This document shows, one piece after another, positions 23,611 through 36,117 of a stretch of DNA of 64,000 nt. The position numbers and the translations under genes are program-made. Source of the stretch: Panicum virgatum (Eukaryota > Streptophyta > Magnoliopsida > Poales > Poaceae); assembly GCF_016808335.1 (NCBI RefSeq), contig NC_053137.1, positions 7,118,506-7,182,505 of the forward strand. The letters are read 5' to 3'. The notes beneath the pieces are model-generated. The model was not told the DNA's origin. It searched no databases and was given only the letters and a program-made list of their open reading frames with translations. Positions within the stretch are counted from its first letter, which is position 1, and each line of letters begins with the position of its first letter.

Positions 23611-24674
23611 AAGCGTGTCCCTGCCCTCCCGTGCACCCCTCCCTTTTTGCCTGGAGGGTTCCTCCTGGCGGCTGGCGTGCAGCGTGGTCTCCTCTCCCGT
23701 ACAAGGAAAGCCGCAGAACAGCAGGGTGCCCCGTCCTGTAGCCTCCTGGCCAGCTGCCGCCTCGCCCAGATGAAGCCTGCCTGCCTGCTGGGCCGGGCTC
23801 GCTGCTGGGTACAAGGCACTTTCGTGGCGCCCAGGACGACTGACTTGACCTTGCAATTTCTTTTTTTCTGAACGGAGCCCGGCCGCGTCCGCGTCCGCGT
23901 CGTTCCACCAGAAATACTAGTGGTGGTTGTACCACCAGAGATCGTATGCCAAATATCGCCGGGGTTCCGTTCACACCCGCGGCGCCGACGTGTCGCCCCC
24001 CGCGCCGTCCTCACCTGCCCCTGCGGCTGCGGCTGGTGGCGCCGGCGCCGGGCTTCGGGCTCCCCTCCTGGCCGCTCGCTGCCCCGCAAGTAGAGTAGGA
24101 GTAGTAGTGCAACCGGGGAGACGACCTGGCCGGCCCACCAGATTATACCACCACCAGGCAATAGGAAAAATAAAAAATATATCGCCGGGGTTCCGTGCGG
24201 CGCCGACGTGTCGCGCCGGGTTCCCTGCGGCCGCGATGCTGGATGGCCGCTCGCTCGTCTGGGGCGCTGTTGGCCGCTGCTTCTCCTCCGTCCAAGTCCA
24301 AGTCCAAGTCCACCCACCACGAATTGCCTGGTGCGCGGAAGCAGAATGCAGCGCACCGCCACTACTAGTACTCCTCTAGATCTTTTCCATCGTCAGCCCA
24401 GCCACTTGAGATTTTTTTTTTCCTTAAAACATCTTAAGTAAGAGCCGGCGACGAATTCTAACCGGTCGACGAGAGATTCTGGTGTTTTGGCGGTCGCCGG
24501 TGGAGACGCTGTCACGTCATTACCTAGAACGGACCGAAACAAGCTCGAGAAATACTCGAAGAGAAGGTTCCGGTTTTGCGGCTTTTGTTTACCCCTTCAT
24601 TTCCGTCCCATTCCTCCTCCATCATCTGTCGGTTCCATCCGTCCGTCCATTATGTGAGTCATTGATTAGTTGAT

Positions 24675-24676
<2 letters not shown>
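23611..24676. other. GC-rich spacer, no gene recognised
   Basis: The minus-strand open frames reaching 279 codons are compositional: the other strand is also open over the same span, and no domain is visible. A repeated atatcgccggggttccgt occurs at 23953 and 24178. Confidence 0.4.

Positions 24677-24739
<63 letters not shown>
24677..24739. repeat. (CT)31 microsatellite
   Basis: 63 bases of perfect CT repeat. Confidence 0.98.
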
Positions 24740-24742
<3 letters not shown>

Positions 24743-27345
24743 GGAATGCTAGGCTGCTAGCTACTTGTCCCGGCACATTTTCGGGTTTCCTAATTCTGAG
24801 TGCTATCCTTCCCCGTCTCCTGAAGAAGCCGAGAGGCAGTCCTTCCACGCGACGCTAGCTTTTTACAGGACAAGAATGCACAAGCAACCTGGTGCTGCCG
24901 TGCATACAGCTTCCATCCACCCACTGACCACTGGAGGCGTGGCGTGCCGCGTGCACCGACCCGACGGCCACACGCCACTCGCCAAGGATCCAATCCAATC
25001 GAACGAAACGCTCGCTCGCTGGTCTCGTTGCCGCCTGGCGCGTCACGCGGCCCGTTCGGTCCCGTTACGGGAACGTCCCCGTTCTGCCCATTAAGTTGAT
25101 ACGGTTCTGGGTCGGACTGGGCTCCCGACTCCTTCAGGCCCAGCTCAGCCTCCGACTCCTGTCCTCCCTTCCTTCCTCGATCCATCCATCATCCAGCGTT
25201 GCGGGGAGGGAGGAGGTGTTTGGTAACCACACAAGGATTTTTTTTATTTTTTCTTTGAAGAAACACACAAGGATTTTTTACATGGCCAACTTGTCAGTGA
25301 TGCATCGTTTAACTTGCCAAAAAAAAATGGAAGCATTGAGACTCGACACAAAACTATAGGAGGAAATATATATAAATCACTGCTGACCATACAAAGGATC
25401 ATGTGCATATGACCTGTAACCTGCTTATAATTTTCCTAAAATGAAATGGTTTTCTTATCATAAAAGAGTGGCAGGAAATAAATCCTTGCTACCTCCGGTC
25501 TGTTGTGGCTAGCCTGCCTTAGAAATAGCAACATATCATTTCGAATCCTGTAGTATACATATCTCCAAATTGATAATTATAGAAAAGTTTTACGCGTGAA
25601 CAGCCTGTCAATAGTGTTTAAGTTTAGTATTTTGCTAAAAAAATGCAATAATTAAACACTGTCAAAAGTTTAGCAGGAAATAATAAATCACTACTAATTT
25701 TGGAGTGACCAGCCTGCTGCCTCAAAATAACCTGGATGCCATTGGGAATCTTGTCACATACATAGCTCAAAACTTAATAAGTACTAATATAACTATAGGA
25801 CAGTTTTATATACCAGATTACCAGCCTGTCAGTGATGATATATAGATACACAAAATTTTGCTTAAAATGGAAGAATTGAAACGTGCCACAAAATTAGCAA
25901 GAAAGCAAATCACTACTAATTATGGAGCAGTATTTGTTTTATTTCTTCCACTAACAGAGATGCATGGAGCAGTATGCTGAGTTCTTTTCGCAAGTTGTTG
26001 CTGTTCAAAAGTATGAAATAATCTCTTATGAATGATTTGATGATTTTATTTGTTTAGATGAGTACCTGTTCATAATCTAGATATGCATGATTACAGTAAG
26101 CTTACAATCTGAAAATATTTCTTTCTTGACAAACTACCTTTGTTCGGATTCTTTAGATGAACCAATGGAGCATGCTTATATATTAGATTAATTGATAACT
26201 CGCCAGCATTAGGGGCTACTTTTTTTTGTGCTCTACCTGAACAATTTTTCTCATCTTAACAGTTGCAAAACATCCTAGAGAAATATCAGATCTAGTGACA
26301 TCAGTCTTTACTGCTTGAAATTCTTTCACCCAAGACTCCGAGAGATACTGATCATGTTTGCGAATTCAAATTTGGTGCTAGATGCAGACCTGGTTTTGTT
26401 TTGTTGCGTCTTACTGCCTGATATTCATTCACCTGAAAGATACTGATCAGGTTTGCCAATAGAATTTTTATGCTAATTGCTGACCTAATTTGATTTGATT
26501 GCCTGATAAAAGTTAATGTACTTGGATCAATATACTTTGCATTCAAACTGTTCTGATTGCCTCGAGTACTGTCTACCATATAAATCTTTGATTACTGAAG
26601 TTGGGGATGATAGAATTGTATTATGTGGTGTAGAATTATAGCTACCACAGCTGGAGTTAGTCACACATCTCGGCATTGTTAATTCTTTTGGAGCGCTGCA
26701 GAGTAATCCTTAATCTTTGCCTATAAACGATCATCTTTGCAAGCTGTTCTATTCTTGTAATGTGTTTACAGTTTTAGTTTAGCAGATTACAGTCACTACG
26801 GGTTGGTTGTCTGCGTATTGTATACCAAGTTATTGTATTATTTGTTTTTCTAGGTAAGCCACCCTTTTTTCTCTTTGCAAAAATGCTTCATTATAGTGAT
26901 CTAAAGTTGAGTACTTGGTTAATCACATGAACTCCGTGTGTTAGTACTCTATGATTCAATTTCATTTTCAGAATGTTGGTATGGTACATGCTTAACTAAC
27001 AAAATGTTTTGTTACCATGGCAACAAGCATTTGTCCTTTGTGCCAAACAAGCAAAGAAAGTTTCATATTGCCCTTATTGAATTGTGTTGTTTCGGTCGAT
27101 ATTAATCTTTTGGTCGATTTATGAGTACTGGAAATAATCTTTTCATCTTAGACATGCATATAGCCCCTACAATACAATGGCGTGGACTCTTAGACACAAC
27201 TTGAGATATAATTTCTAAATTTAAATGTAACTATCAAACATTCTGCACCTCTCTTGTTTTATTATCAAGGGATCAGGCAATGACTCCTATGTATCAAAGC
27301 CATTTGTCCATTTGTGTTTTGTTTCCTGAGAAGGATTCGTGTGTA
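24740..27345. other. Gene-free AT-rich region
   Basis: After a GC-rich patch to about 25200 the DNA is AT-rich with no long open frame. Diverged repeats are present: a motif around aaatcact(a/g)ct(a/g)a near 25370, 25690 and 25910, each near an (a/c)cagcctg(c/t) word, and a paired ctgatca(t/g)gtttgc block near 26348 and 26446. This looks like old transposon DNA. Confidence 0.45.
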
Positions 27346-27541
27346 TAATGATTCTAAGCTTTGGTGTGCGCTTGGGAGTTCTATTGTACGCACACTACTA
27401 TCCTAAGTATATCTGGGCTACATCTGCTATCTGGGCTGTTTCCTAATGATTCTAAGCTTTGGTGTGCGCTTGGGAGTTCTATTGTTCGCACACTACTACC
27501 CTAAGTATATCTGGGCTACATCTGCTATCTGGGCTGTTTCC
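27346..27541. repeat. 98-bp tandem duplication (two copies)
   Basis: Copies 27346-27443 and 27444-27541, both running from taatgattctaagctttgg to gctatctgggctgtttcc, with very few mismatches. Confidence 0.92.
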
Positions 27542-27694
27542 ACGGAATGAGGTCAGTTATGATCTTATTAGGTTACACTCAGAAAAAAATTAGAAATGTC
27601 TAAAACTTTAAGTCCGACCTTCTCTTTTTCCATTTGCTCATCAGATCTTATAAAATGTATATACTACTTTTAATTTCTCCCTGTACTTCAAAAT

Positions 27695-27782
27695 ATCTAC
27701 TATACTATATCATGATAATTACCACTAAGATGACAAATGAATTATGCGCGCGCGCAACGCGCGCATGCGCGCAATCCACTAG
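27695..27782 (+). mobile_element. Possible Helitron 3' terminus
   Basis: A GC-rich palindromic run (gcgcgcgcaacgcgcgcatg) lies about 10 bp before CTAG (27779-27782), which is followed by T. A hairpin followed by CTRR and insertion before T is the Helitron 3' signature. The start is only a guess (TC at 27695 inside an AT-rich run); the true 5' end may be far to the left. Confidence 0.45.
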
Positions 27783-28490
27783 TTCAAGTTAAAGCACACC
27801 TTCCATGCCCACCTGGAGGGTGCTGGTGCTGGTGCTGCTCCAAGCCCGGTACTGAGGAGAAATGTTTTGCGAATCAGGGTCTGTGCAGCAAGGCCTGCTT
27901 TCGCACAATGTAATAACATTGGGCAATGTCATCAAATGATGAGGGAACCGTGATCATCTGGACAAAACTTTTTTAGGAACGATATGAACAATTATATGTA
28001 CCAAAGCCGAATAAGAAAAATTGGGCCATTGCAAATTGAAGGTGCACGCATATCCGGGGAAACCACATCGCAAATTGAACGGCCGCCGGATCGCTTGCAA
28101 GCATGGTTACCATGAACGCGACCTGTACCGGCCCAAATGTGGTTGGACTTGGGCCTTCGTTCATTTGGGCCTCGAGAAGGGCCTCTCTCTCTCTCTCCTT
28201 ATTGGCTCCACCGGTGGCCCAAATAGTTTTTAGCTTTTTTGCGGATAACAAATATTTCTAAACTTGACCATTGATTGTATAATTGGATTTATAAAAAAGT
28301 TGTGTGGATCAACGTGAGGATTAGATTCATCTTGTTATTTTCGTCAGGCTAGAGAATTACGCTTTCTTGCAACAGGGTACACTGGCTACTGGGATGCTTA
28401 TGCTTACGCTTTCTTGCAACAGGACTAGAGAACCAGATGCTTATGCTTTCCCAATGCTTTGCCTGAAGAGCAGATGGATGGAGCTACCTG
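27783..28490. other. Spacer, no gene recognised
   Basis: Open frames on both strands at 27973-28251 without recognised features. A small repeat (cttatgcttacgctttcttgcaacagg and variants) occurs at 28355-28450. Confidence 0.4.
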
Positions 28491-28805
28491 CTGGTGACAG
28501 CAGGGATTGCGACCGACTGTAATCGGCACAAGGGGTTATCCAACTTTAGAATCACAGAATTGCCGGAGTTTGGTGCACGACCGCAGGAATATAGTCAGAC
28601 AACCCATATTCAAACTTTCAGTCACAAAGCATCCATATCAACACAGGTATTCAGGACGATAACAGGTCCAGCACAGGAACCAAACATATCAGGACTCCAG
28701 ATTTGAACATAGCTCACAATTCACCCAAACCAAACTGAAAATTACGACGCCTACTGCTACCACGCCGTGGGCTGGCCCTTATTGATAACTGGCGGCGCTA
28801 TTGCC
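28491..28805 (-). other. Probable 3' UTR of the thioredoxin gene
   Basis: Immediately downstream of the thioredoxin stop codon on the minus strand; no coding signal on either strand. Confidence 0.45.
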
Positions 28806-29925
28806 TTAGGCGGAGGCGGAAGCAGCAGTGGCGGAGGCGTGCTTCTCGATGCTGGTCTGGAGGTCCTCCTTCCTGGCACCAACAACAGTGTGGATCTTCT
28901 CACCGTTCTTGATGAAGAGGAAGGTCGGCATCGCCTGGATCTCGTACTCTGAGGCTACTTCCTGTTGAACAAGGAAACAGCATTAGCACACACACCACCC
29001 GAAGCCAAGTGGTTGTGATTTGATGAACTATAGGGGCACAATCCTCACCTTCAGCTCGTCAACATCGACCTTCAGGAAGAAAGCGTCAGTGAACTTCTTG
29101 GCTAATTCAGCAAACACCGGGGCGATGATGCGGCAAGGACCACACCAGGAGGCAGTGAAGTCAATGATCACCTGAGGAGTGAAAGTGTTAGAGGCAGTAC
29201 AAATGACAAGAACAGGAATCCAATTATAGTTGAATAGGCAGCATCCATGTCTCATGTGAACAAGATCACATGCCTCGGAACAGAAGAAAACAAACCAGCT
29301 ACATCAAGAAAGAAGTATAATGCCTGTCTATAGCCCTGAATTCTATCCAGTATCCACATGACTTCCCAGCAGATCTCATCTGAAATATTTGGATCCACAC
29401 TGCGGATCGAAACGCATGTGCAGTAACTCGTTGCATCCAGCCGCAGCGTATTTCCCCCCAATTAACACGCGTTACCAATTTAGGCTCCACCAACAAAATC
29501 TGTGCGCGCCGTAGACATCAAACCGCCCCAGGCTACATCAATCAACGTCTTCCGGGTTCTACTCGCCGAAATCGGCAACGACCCACTACGAACCCCCAAC
29601 ACGGCAACAACATATTTTCCCCAATTAACGCGCGCCGCGCCCCAATCAGCCAAACCCGAGCGCCTCCGATGCAATTTAAAACGGATTGGATCACGGGGAC
29701 CGACCGCGCGAGGCAACCCAGACGGATCCAGGAAGACCCAGCGCGATGAAGCCCGTTTCAACAGCTTCCCAAAATTACGCGGAAATCACGAGAGGGGGGG
29801 AGGGAGATGGGTGAGCAGGGGCGAGGAACGCGTACCAGCTTGCCGGCATCCTTGGCCTTGGTCATCTGGTTCTTGAACTCCTCCTTGGTGTGGCACGCGA
29901 TCACGACTCCCTCCTCGGCCGCCAT
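28806..29925 (-). CDS. TRXH: Thioredoxin h-type, 122 aa
   Basis: Exons on the minus strand: 29836-29925 (30 codons), 29049-29171 (41 codons) and 28806-28961 (51 codons plus TAA). All borders are GT-AG in phase 0. The protein begins [17 protein letters not shown], has the redox site WCGPC at residues 39-43 within [12 protein letters not shown], the [10 protein letters not shown] strand, and the cis-proline loop AMPTFLF with Pro83. It ends [12 protein letters not shown] and strongly resembles rice TRXH1 as I remember it. There is no transit peptide, so it is cytosolic. It reduces disulfides in target proteins and is itself reduced by NADPH-dependent thioredoxin reductase; the family also moves through phloem in rice. 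The two-intron layout is usual for plant h-type genes. A TATA box lies about 120 bp upstream. Confidence 0.96.
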
Positions 29926-30040
29926 TGCTCGTCCTCCTCCCTCGGCGCGATCGAAAGCCTGGTGGCGGTTTTTAGGTCTCTTTCGGGGGCTGGATTGCAA
30001 GATTGCGTTGCGTGGCCTCATCCGCAGCGCGTGCGGGGGT

Positions 30041-30047
30041 ATTTATA
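30041..30047 (-). promoter_or_regulatory. TATA box of the thioredoxin gene
   Basis: Plus-strand atttata is TATAAAT on the minus strand, within a GC-rich region. Predicts transcription start near 30010 and a 5' UTR of about 85 nt. Confidence 0.7.
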
Positions 30048-30340
30048 GTGGAGCGCGGCTAGGGGTGGCGAAATGACGGAAACGCCCTTGCGGGTCCAGC
30101 ACGACCACGCGTTCCGGCCCCGGGGGGTCGACCGACCGAGGACGAACGGACGTCACCGCGCTCGTCGGCGGCGTCTCCCGCGGTTGGACCCACCGCGGTG
30201 CACTGGAGAAGGTTCGCGAAGGTGACCGTCGACGGGCCGCCGCCGGTGGCGAGCCTTGTAGGGCAAGTTTCAGTGTGAGTCAAAACAAAATACTCCTACT
30301 ATTGTAGAGTAATAGCAAACTAAAAATTCGTTTATAAATA

Positions 30341-30482
30341 CTCCTCCGTTCTAAAATATATGTGGTTTTGATTTTTTTAAATTTATATTATTTATTATGC
30401 ATCTAGATATATGTCTTTATTCATAGTAAAAATATATGAATATAGAAAAGTCAAAACGATCTATATTTTGCAACGGAGGGAG
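30341..30482. repeat. Stowaway MITE
   Basis: 142 bp with ends ctcctccgttc and aacggagggag, flanked by TA on both sides (30339-30340, 30483-30484): the Stowaway signature. Lies upstream of the thioredoxin promoter. Confidence 0.9.
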
Positions 30483-30484
30483 TA

Positions 30485-31766
30485 GTATCTTGACGTAAGG
30501 GAGTATATTTAAGAAAAAAACTGAGGACAAATTATAGCGGTATAACTTGGTGGAGATAAAAATGGAGTGAAACATATTGTAAAGAGAAGTAAGTGGTGTA
30601 GCCAGAATTAATTAAATTCTACCTATGGCGTGTGGAACAGAGAGCTGAGCACGGATGGAGCTGCACCACACGGGCGCGCAGGGGGGAGAGTGTCCGCTAG
30701 CAACAAGTTCGCCGGCCACTATGGCTCGCCAGACTGCTGGCTACGCCACTGCGTGCGGTGGCATCTAAGGACTATTACCATTCAAAATTTGGTTCACCCA
30801 TATTCCCTAGTCTCAACGTATACGTATACATTAGGTATACATATACGTATGCTAATGTAATAGGGTAGAAGCTTGTTGTTACATTTAATTGAACAAGTGT
30901 TCAACAACACACAATGTCGATCGAATTCTAAATTTGGAAGGAAAAGAAGAAAATACAAAAGGCAAAGGCACCGTGTATCAAAGTGCTAGGCAGAACAAGC
31001 CGCATTGGTCCGTTTACTTTTTTAGCGATTTTGTGTGGGCATATTTTTCATTAAGAGGAGAAGAGAGAAATTTGTTAGAACAAAAGGCGAAAGCAAACTG
31101 TTACATCGTTGCACGAAAAGACTTGTACACTAATTCATGCCATCATTTTTGCAACATCATATTCCGTTTTGAATCATGTATATATATGAAAAGGTGCTCC
31201 AGAAGTAGAAGAGTCAAGATGCTAATGTTTGGGTGGAAACCGGTTATAACGGTTTGGATTTGCATTGATTCTATTTCAATTTGGTGAAAAATGGTTGCTC
31301 TAACAATTAATCCGGTTTGGTTTGATTTCATAAGAGAAATGGTTTGACTTGGTTTCGGATACTAATAGTGCTGAGCGGCTGCTGTGCACGTCCTCCAACT
31401 TACTTGACTGATTTTGCTTATAGTCATAGCTATCAGTAGCGCGAAGAAATTAAAAGTACCACTACCAGCATGCTTCCACACTATCTGCGGGTTTCCACCT
31501 TTCTCTCTACTTCTCTATTAGTGTAGTTTAGTTTTACATGTTATAAGGTAGTCTAGAGTAATTTATGTGGGCGTGTTTAATAAAAACAGTTTGGTACGGG
31601 TTAGTCCCAGCGGTAGCTTGATAGAAGAGGGAATTTTCGATTGCAGCGGGTTACTCACGAGGGGATAGGCTCGAAACCGCAGAAGCATCTGTAACCGTTT
31701 AGTGCCATTTGTATCGTGCAATGGAAGGTTCAAGAAAAGCAAAAAAAGATTCTTTAGTGAACATGG
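30485..31766. other. Gene-free spacer
   Basis: AT-rich with short palindromes (acgtatacgtatac at 30818 and its mirror at 30840). No coding evidence. Confidence 0.4.
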
Positions 31767-32097
31767 GGCCATGTTTAGTTTGCACCATGAATTTTTTAAA
31801 AAAAAAGACAAATGCATGTATGGAGTACTAAATGAAGTTTATTTGCGAAATCTTTTTACGGATTGGTGTAACTTTTCGAGACGAATCTAATGAGTCAAGT
31901 TCCATCATAATTAGCTACAGTGATGCTACAGTAACCACGCTTAATCATCCCCTGACCGTACGGTCAAAGTCCTCATTAGCTAAAATAACTGCTACATTAT
32001 CATAGTTGTGGAGATAATTTTGTAATTAAATTTTATTTAATATCTCCAATTAGTGGTCAAAACATCAAAAAAATTTCAGGACAAACCAAACAAGGCC
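31767..32097. repeat. Grass MITE (GGCC-TGTTTAGTTTG subfamily)
   Basis: Ends ggccatgtttagtttg and caaaccaaacaaggcc, flanked on both sides by ATGG (31763-31766, 32098-32101). Interior has gagacgaatctaatgag, gctacagta and taattttgtaat blocks. Confidence 0.78.
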
Positions 32098-33750
32098 ATG
32101 GACACTTTTCAAGCCACGTCGGTAGACCGATAAGACGACACAGCCCAGTGTAGAGTAGATGGAATTTATTCACGTCTATCCAAGTTTGTCAAAAAGGTGT
32201 GCAAGGTTCTTTTTCCTCAAATATATGACGAAAAAACATGCGTATATTTCCCTACCCCCAAAAACTATACAAAGCTTCCTTCGCTTCTAAGAAAGGGAAA
32301 TATGCATTTTCTTTCCTTTTGGAATAATAAAAAAAAGTGAAGTCAGCTTCGCACAAATTAAATTGAAGAATAAAAATCGAACATGATCCCACCTGTTCCC
32401 ACCAGACGCATTTCTTTTTTTTTTCTGCAGCAAGTTGCCCCCAAAACTCTGTTGTTTTCTTGACCAGAAGCAGTTTCATGGCAATCTACACCGCAATACC
32501 GTACCACATTGGTGATGACGAAGACTCTGTTGTTTTCTTGACAAAAGACTTTGTTAGCCTCTATTATTGATGACTCGACTCAAACAGCTAGATCGGAATC
32601 TAGTTTGTTTTTCCATCTAACCTTGTATTAGTACATCCATTATTAGTTGGTCGTTTCTGAACGATGTACTCTAAATATTTTAATAAATTCTATTTTTATT
32701 TTTCCCTGTGATTATCCGTATTTTTCGCACGACATGTAACCTAATAGTACATCAGTTGACTCGAGTATAGAACTGCAATTAATATGCATCACTTTGTTGA
32801 AATATTTGCCGCGTACTGTATGAATTTATTTGGCGCCATTAATGTTTATCCAACGAGCACCGGCCGGGGCCATCACATGGGGCCAACCAGCACTCGGTGA
32901 CGGTGCCGGCGGCTGGGCGGTGGAAGCAGGTCGCTGCGCCGTCCTTGTCGGCTCACGATGCCCGGTGAGTGCCAGCGGGCAGCGGCCGGGGCATTGGCGG
33001 CGAGGTGGGGGTAGAAAAAATCAAGAGAATTAAAACAGAGGAAGAATAATCAGCTTTTACCTCGATACACAGTAGATGGATGTGAAACTGAGAGGCTGCC
33101 GCTAACAGGGGAAAAAGCAGGGGAAGCAAAAGGACGAAGATGCGCTGGGACCGAGATAGAGAAATAGAGTAGGAGAATGAAACGGCCGTATAAATGAATA
33201 ATCATTGTGTTCGGCAGCTCCACCAGCCTCCAGCTCAATAGTATTTTCCTCTCATATCGTTTTAGCACCAGCCACCAGCCAGCCAATAGTATTTTTTTTT
33301 CTCACACCACTCCAGCATCAGCCACCAGCTCTAGCCCAGCGAACAGAGTGAATGATTTCGCATGAACAAACTCTTGGGCTCCTGGTAGTTTCTTGCAGCA
33401 GTGGTATTAGAAGATGAATGGCCTTGTGTGAGTGAGTGAGATGGTAGATGTTGGATCATCGGACAAACGGGAACAGATAGGATGAAATCTAACCATTTAG
33501 TGTTAATTGATGATGTGGTTTTCATGTGGTTGCAGAAAAATCACAATTAATAATGTTTAGTGAGTTGTGTTTATCTAGAATATATAGATATAGACATCTG
33601 ATTTTGTTGTTGGAGATAGAGGTTAAGTGCTCCGACTCTAATAGTCTAGAAATACCTGTTTTGCTACGTTCGAGACCTCATGTGGATGCAGTGACAGCGA
33701 AGAGGCACCTGCAGACGATCCCCATGGCATCGAGCTCCTGCACATAGCAC
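32098..33750. other. Gene-free spacer with a MITE-like patch
   Basis: A GC-rich island (32860-33010) shows no domain. At 33210-33350 there are repeated ccagccaccagc words and aatagtatttt twice, similar to ends of common grass MITEs, but no full element can be delimited. Confidence 0.35.
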
Positions 33751-34864
33751 TGCTAATGGATTGGAACCCGCACCATACCCAACTCCACCCAAAATTAATA
33801 TATTTAGATATCCAACCCCACTCAACCTAATTAGTTAATTTCTCAACTCTAACCAACCCGCCCCATTATAAGCGGGTAACTCATAAAAACCCATGGGTTC
33901 TACTATGCAGAGGAATTTAGTAGTTCTACACTTAATGTGGGGATCACATATATGTCTAGCCACACTACTTTGCACAGAGTATCTGTCAGTCATATTGACT
34001 CATCTCTAAAAATTCAGTCAATTTCGATAAAATTTTATAGTGTGAACGCGAGGTTTTAATTCCAGGGTCCGAGTCTTGATGTGGAGCCCACGTGTAGTTC
34101 TAGCCACGCTACTTTGCACAGAGTAGCTGCCAGTCGTACTGAGTCATCTTCAACAAATTTCAGTCAATTTCGATAAAATTTTATAGTGTGAACGCGAGAT
34201 TTTAATTCTAGGGTCCGGCTCTTGATGTGGAGTCCACGTGTAGTTCTAGCCACGCTGCTTTGCACAGAGTAGCTGCCAGTCGTACTGAGTCATCTCCAAC
34301 AAATTTCAGTCAATTTCGATAAAATTTTATAGTGTGAACGCGAGGTTTTAATTCTAGGGTCCGGCTCTTGATGTGGAACCCACGTGTAGTTCTAGCCACG
34401 CTGCTTTGCACAGAGTAGCTGACAGTCGTACTGAGTCATCTACAACAAATTTCAGTCAATTTCGATAAAATTTTATAGTGTGAACGCGAGGTTTTAATTC
34501 CAGGGTCCGGCTCTTCATGTGGGGCCCATAGGTAGTTCTAGCCACACTGCTTTGCACAAAATAGCTGTCAGTCGTACTGAGTCATCTCCAACAAAATTCA
34601 GTCAATTTCGATAAAATTTTCTGATATAAACACGTGGTTTTAATTTCAGAGTCCAGCTCTCATGTGGGACCCACATTTATATATAGTTATACTATTTTGT
34701 AAAAAGTATACATTTCAACCCACCCCAACCCGCCTCAACCCGCATTTATATAGAACCCGCCCCGACCCACCCCATTAACTAATACAACCCATTTTAAATC
34801 ATCCAAACACACTCCATTTCAAAACCCACCCCATAAAATTCATTTCAATCCAACCCATTAGCAC
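33751..34864. mobile_element. Terminal-inverted-repeat element carrying a 146-bp tandem array
   Basis: Left end tgctaatggattggaacccg is mirrored by tttcaatccaacccattagca at the right (34843-34863). Both arms contain cccaccc/acccgcc-rich text (33765-33890 and 34705-34850). The centre is the tandem array described separately. No transposase reading frame, so non-autonomous. Target duplication not resolved. Confidence 0.6.
33935..34674. repeat. Tandem array, five units of ~146 bp plus a partial sixth
   Basis: Units begin with atgtgg at 33935, 34079, 34225, 34371, 34517 and 34662, so spacings are 144, 146, 146, 146 and 145. Each holds ttctagccacgct-like text, ctttgcacagagtagctg, cagtcgtactgagtcatc and caatttcgataaaatttta. 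The middle three units are the most alike. Confidence 0.92.
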
Positions 34865-35003
34865 GCCTACTGCACACGAGCTCCACCGGCTTGGTCCCGT
34901 ACAATACTTCCACGACGAGCATAACTTCCGTACCCCAGCCATACCGGCTAGTAGGGATGTAAGTTTCATTTTTTTTGAGTTATTGGAATGATCCAAAACT
35001 TTA

Positions 35004-35257
35004 GAGCAACTCCAGCGGAGAGACTAAATTTGAGCCCCTATATTGGTTTTAGGAGCCAGCCTATAAAAATTTAGGGGCTTTAAACTCCAGCAGGGTGACT
35101 AAATTTAGAGGGCCTCCACTTCTAGGGACTCTGGACCAAAATTTAGTGGCCTCCCCAAAATGGGGGCTCGTATAGGGGCCCGGTTGGAGATGTTTTTTCT
35201 ACTGGGAGACTAAAACAAGAGATAGAGTCCCATTTAAGGGCCCGGCTGGAGTTGCTC
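35004..35257. repeat. Tourist-like MITE, TTA target duplication
   Basis: Ends gagcaactccagc and gctggagttgctc, flanked by TTA on both sides (35001-35003, 35258-35260). 254 bp. PIF/Harbinger-type by target site. Confidence 0.88.
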
Positions 35258-35595
35258 TTATAAATTGAACTTAGAATGGCATGCTACATAATTATTTTCG
35301 GAGAGAAAATAAACTAAAATAAAAAATCCAAAAACACCAATAAATACCCACATGCATCCCTACCGACTAGGCTTGTCACGCTCGAGGCTGAAAGCTGCAG
35401 CTGCCGGGTCGCGCCTGCGGCTGCTCGAAATGGCAACGGCGACCTTCTTCTCGCGTGGCCATATCCAAGCAAAGATTTGAATCGGCAGAGCTAGAGCTGG
35501 CTATCCATGAAATAAATTTGGGCGTCTGCATACATGAGCTCGATTCGAGGTCAGGGAATTCGATTTTGCTGCAGCTATGCCCATTCGATATCATT
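35258..35595. other. Spacer
   Basis: Minus-strand open frame 35376-35660 has no recognised feature. Nothing supported. Confidence 0.35.
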
Positions 35596-35915
35596 GGCCC
35601 TGTTTGTTTTACCTTTCTACTCGCACTAAAAAAAACTTGCATGCATGAAGTGATAAACAAAGTTTATTTACAAAAATTTTTCACAAACTAGTGCAATTTT
35701 ACGCGATGAATCTAATGACGACAATTAATTTATAATTGGCTACAGTAATACTACAATAATCATCCTCTAATCGTACGATCAAAGACCTTATTAAATTCGT
35801 CTCGCGAAGTAGCGCAGGAGTTGTGGTGTTAGTTGTAAACTATCTTCGTTTAATATCCATAAGTAATGATTAAAGTTTACTACAGTAATTTGTGCTACTT
35901 AAACCAAACAGGACC
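35596..35915. repeat. Grass MITE (GGCCCTGTTTG subfamily), ATT duplication
   Basis: Ends ggccctgtttgtttta and taaaccaaacaggacc, with ATT on both sides. Interior gatgaatctaatgacg, ggctacagtaata and attcgtctcgcga. Confidence 0.78.
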
Positions 35916-36117
35916 ATTTTTGCTACAGTTGGTTCAAATGCTACCTCGATTTCGCAGGAAGGGGAGGAGCAAAAAGCGCTTGTGCTTGCGTCGCGGCTTG
36001 GATTCAGAGACAATACTGCCAAAAGCAGGGGCTGTTCCTTGCTTGCGTTGCCTCGATTTCACAGGCAAGATGCTGATGTAATGCTTGGATTGGTGTTTTG
36101 GTTGCTGAATGTTTCAG

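Noticed and set aside
23523..24362. 279-codon minus-strand open frame
   Set aside because: GC-rich DNA with open frames also on the other strand, low-complexity Arg/Gly/Pro content, and part of it lies inside a MITE.
24677..24739. CT repeat as a GAGA-type regulatory element
   Set aside because: No nearby gene start was found, so a simple microsatellite is enough to explain it.
33935..34674. CRISPR-like array
   Set aside because: Units are contiguous ~146-bp direct repeats with no short-repeat/unique-spacer alternation, in a plant genome.
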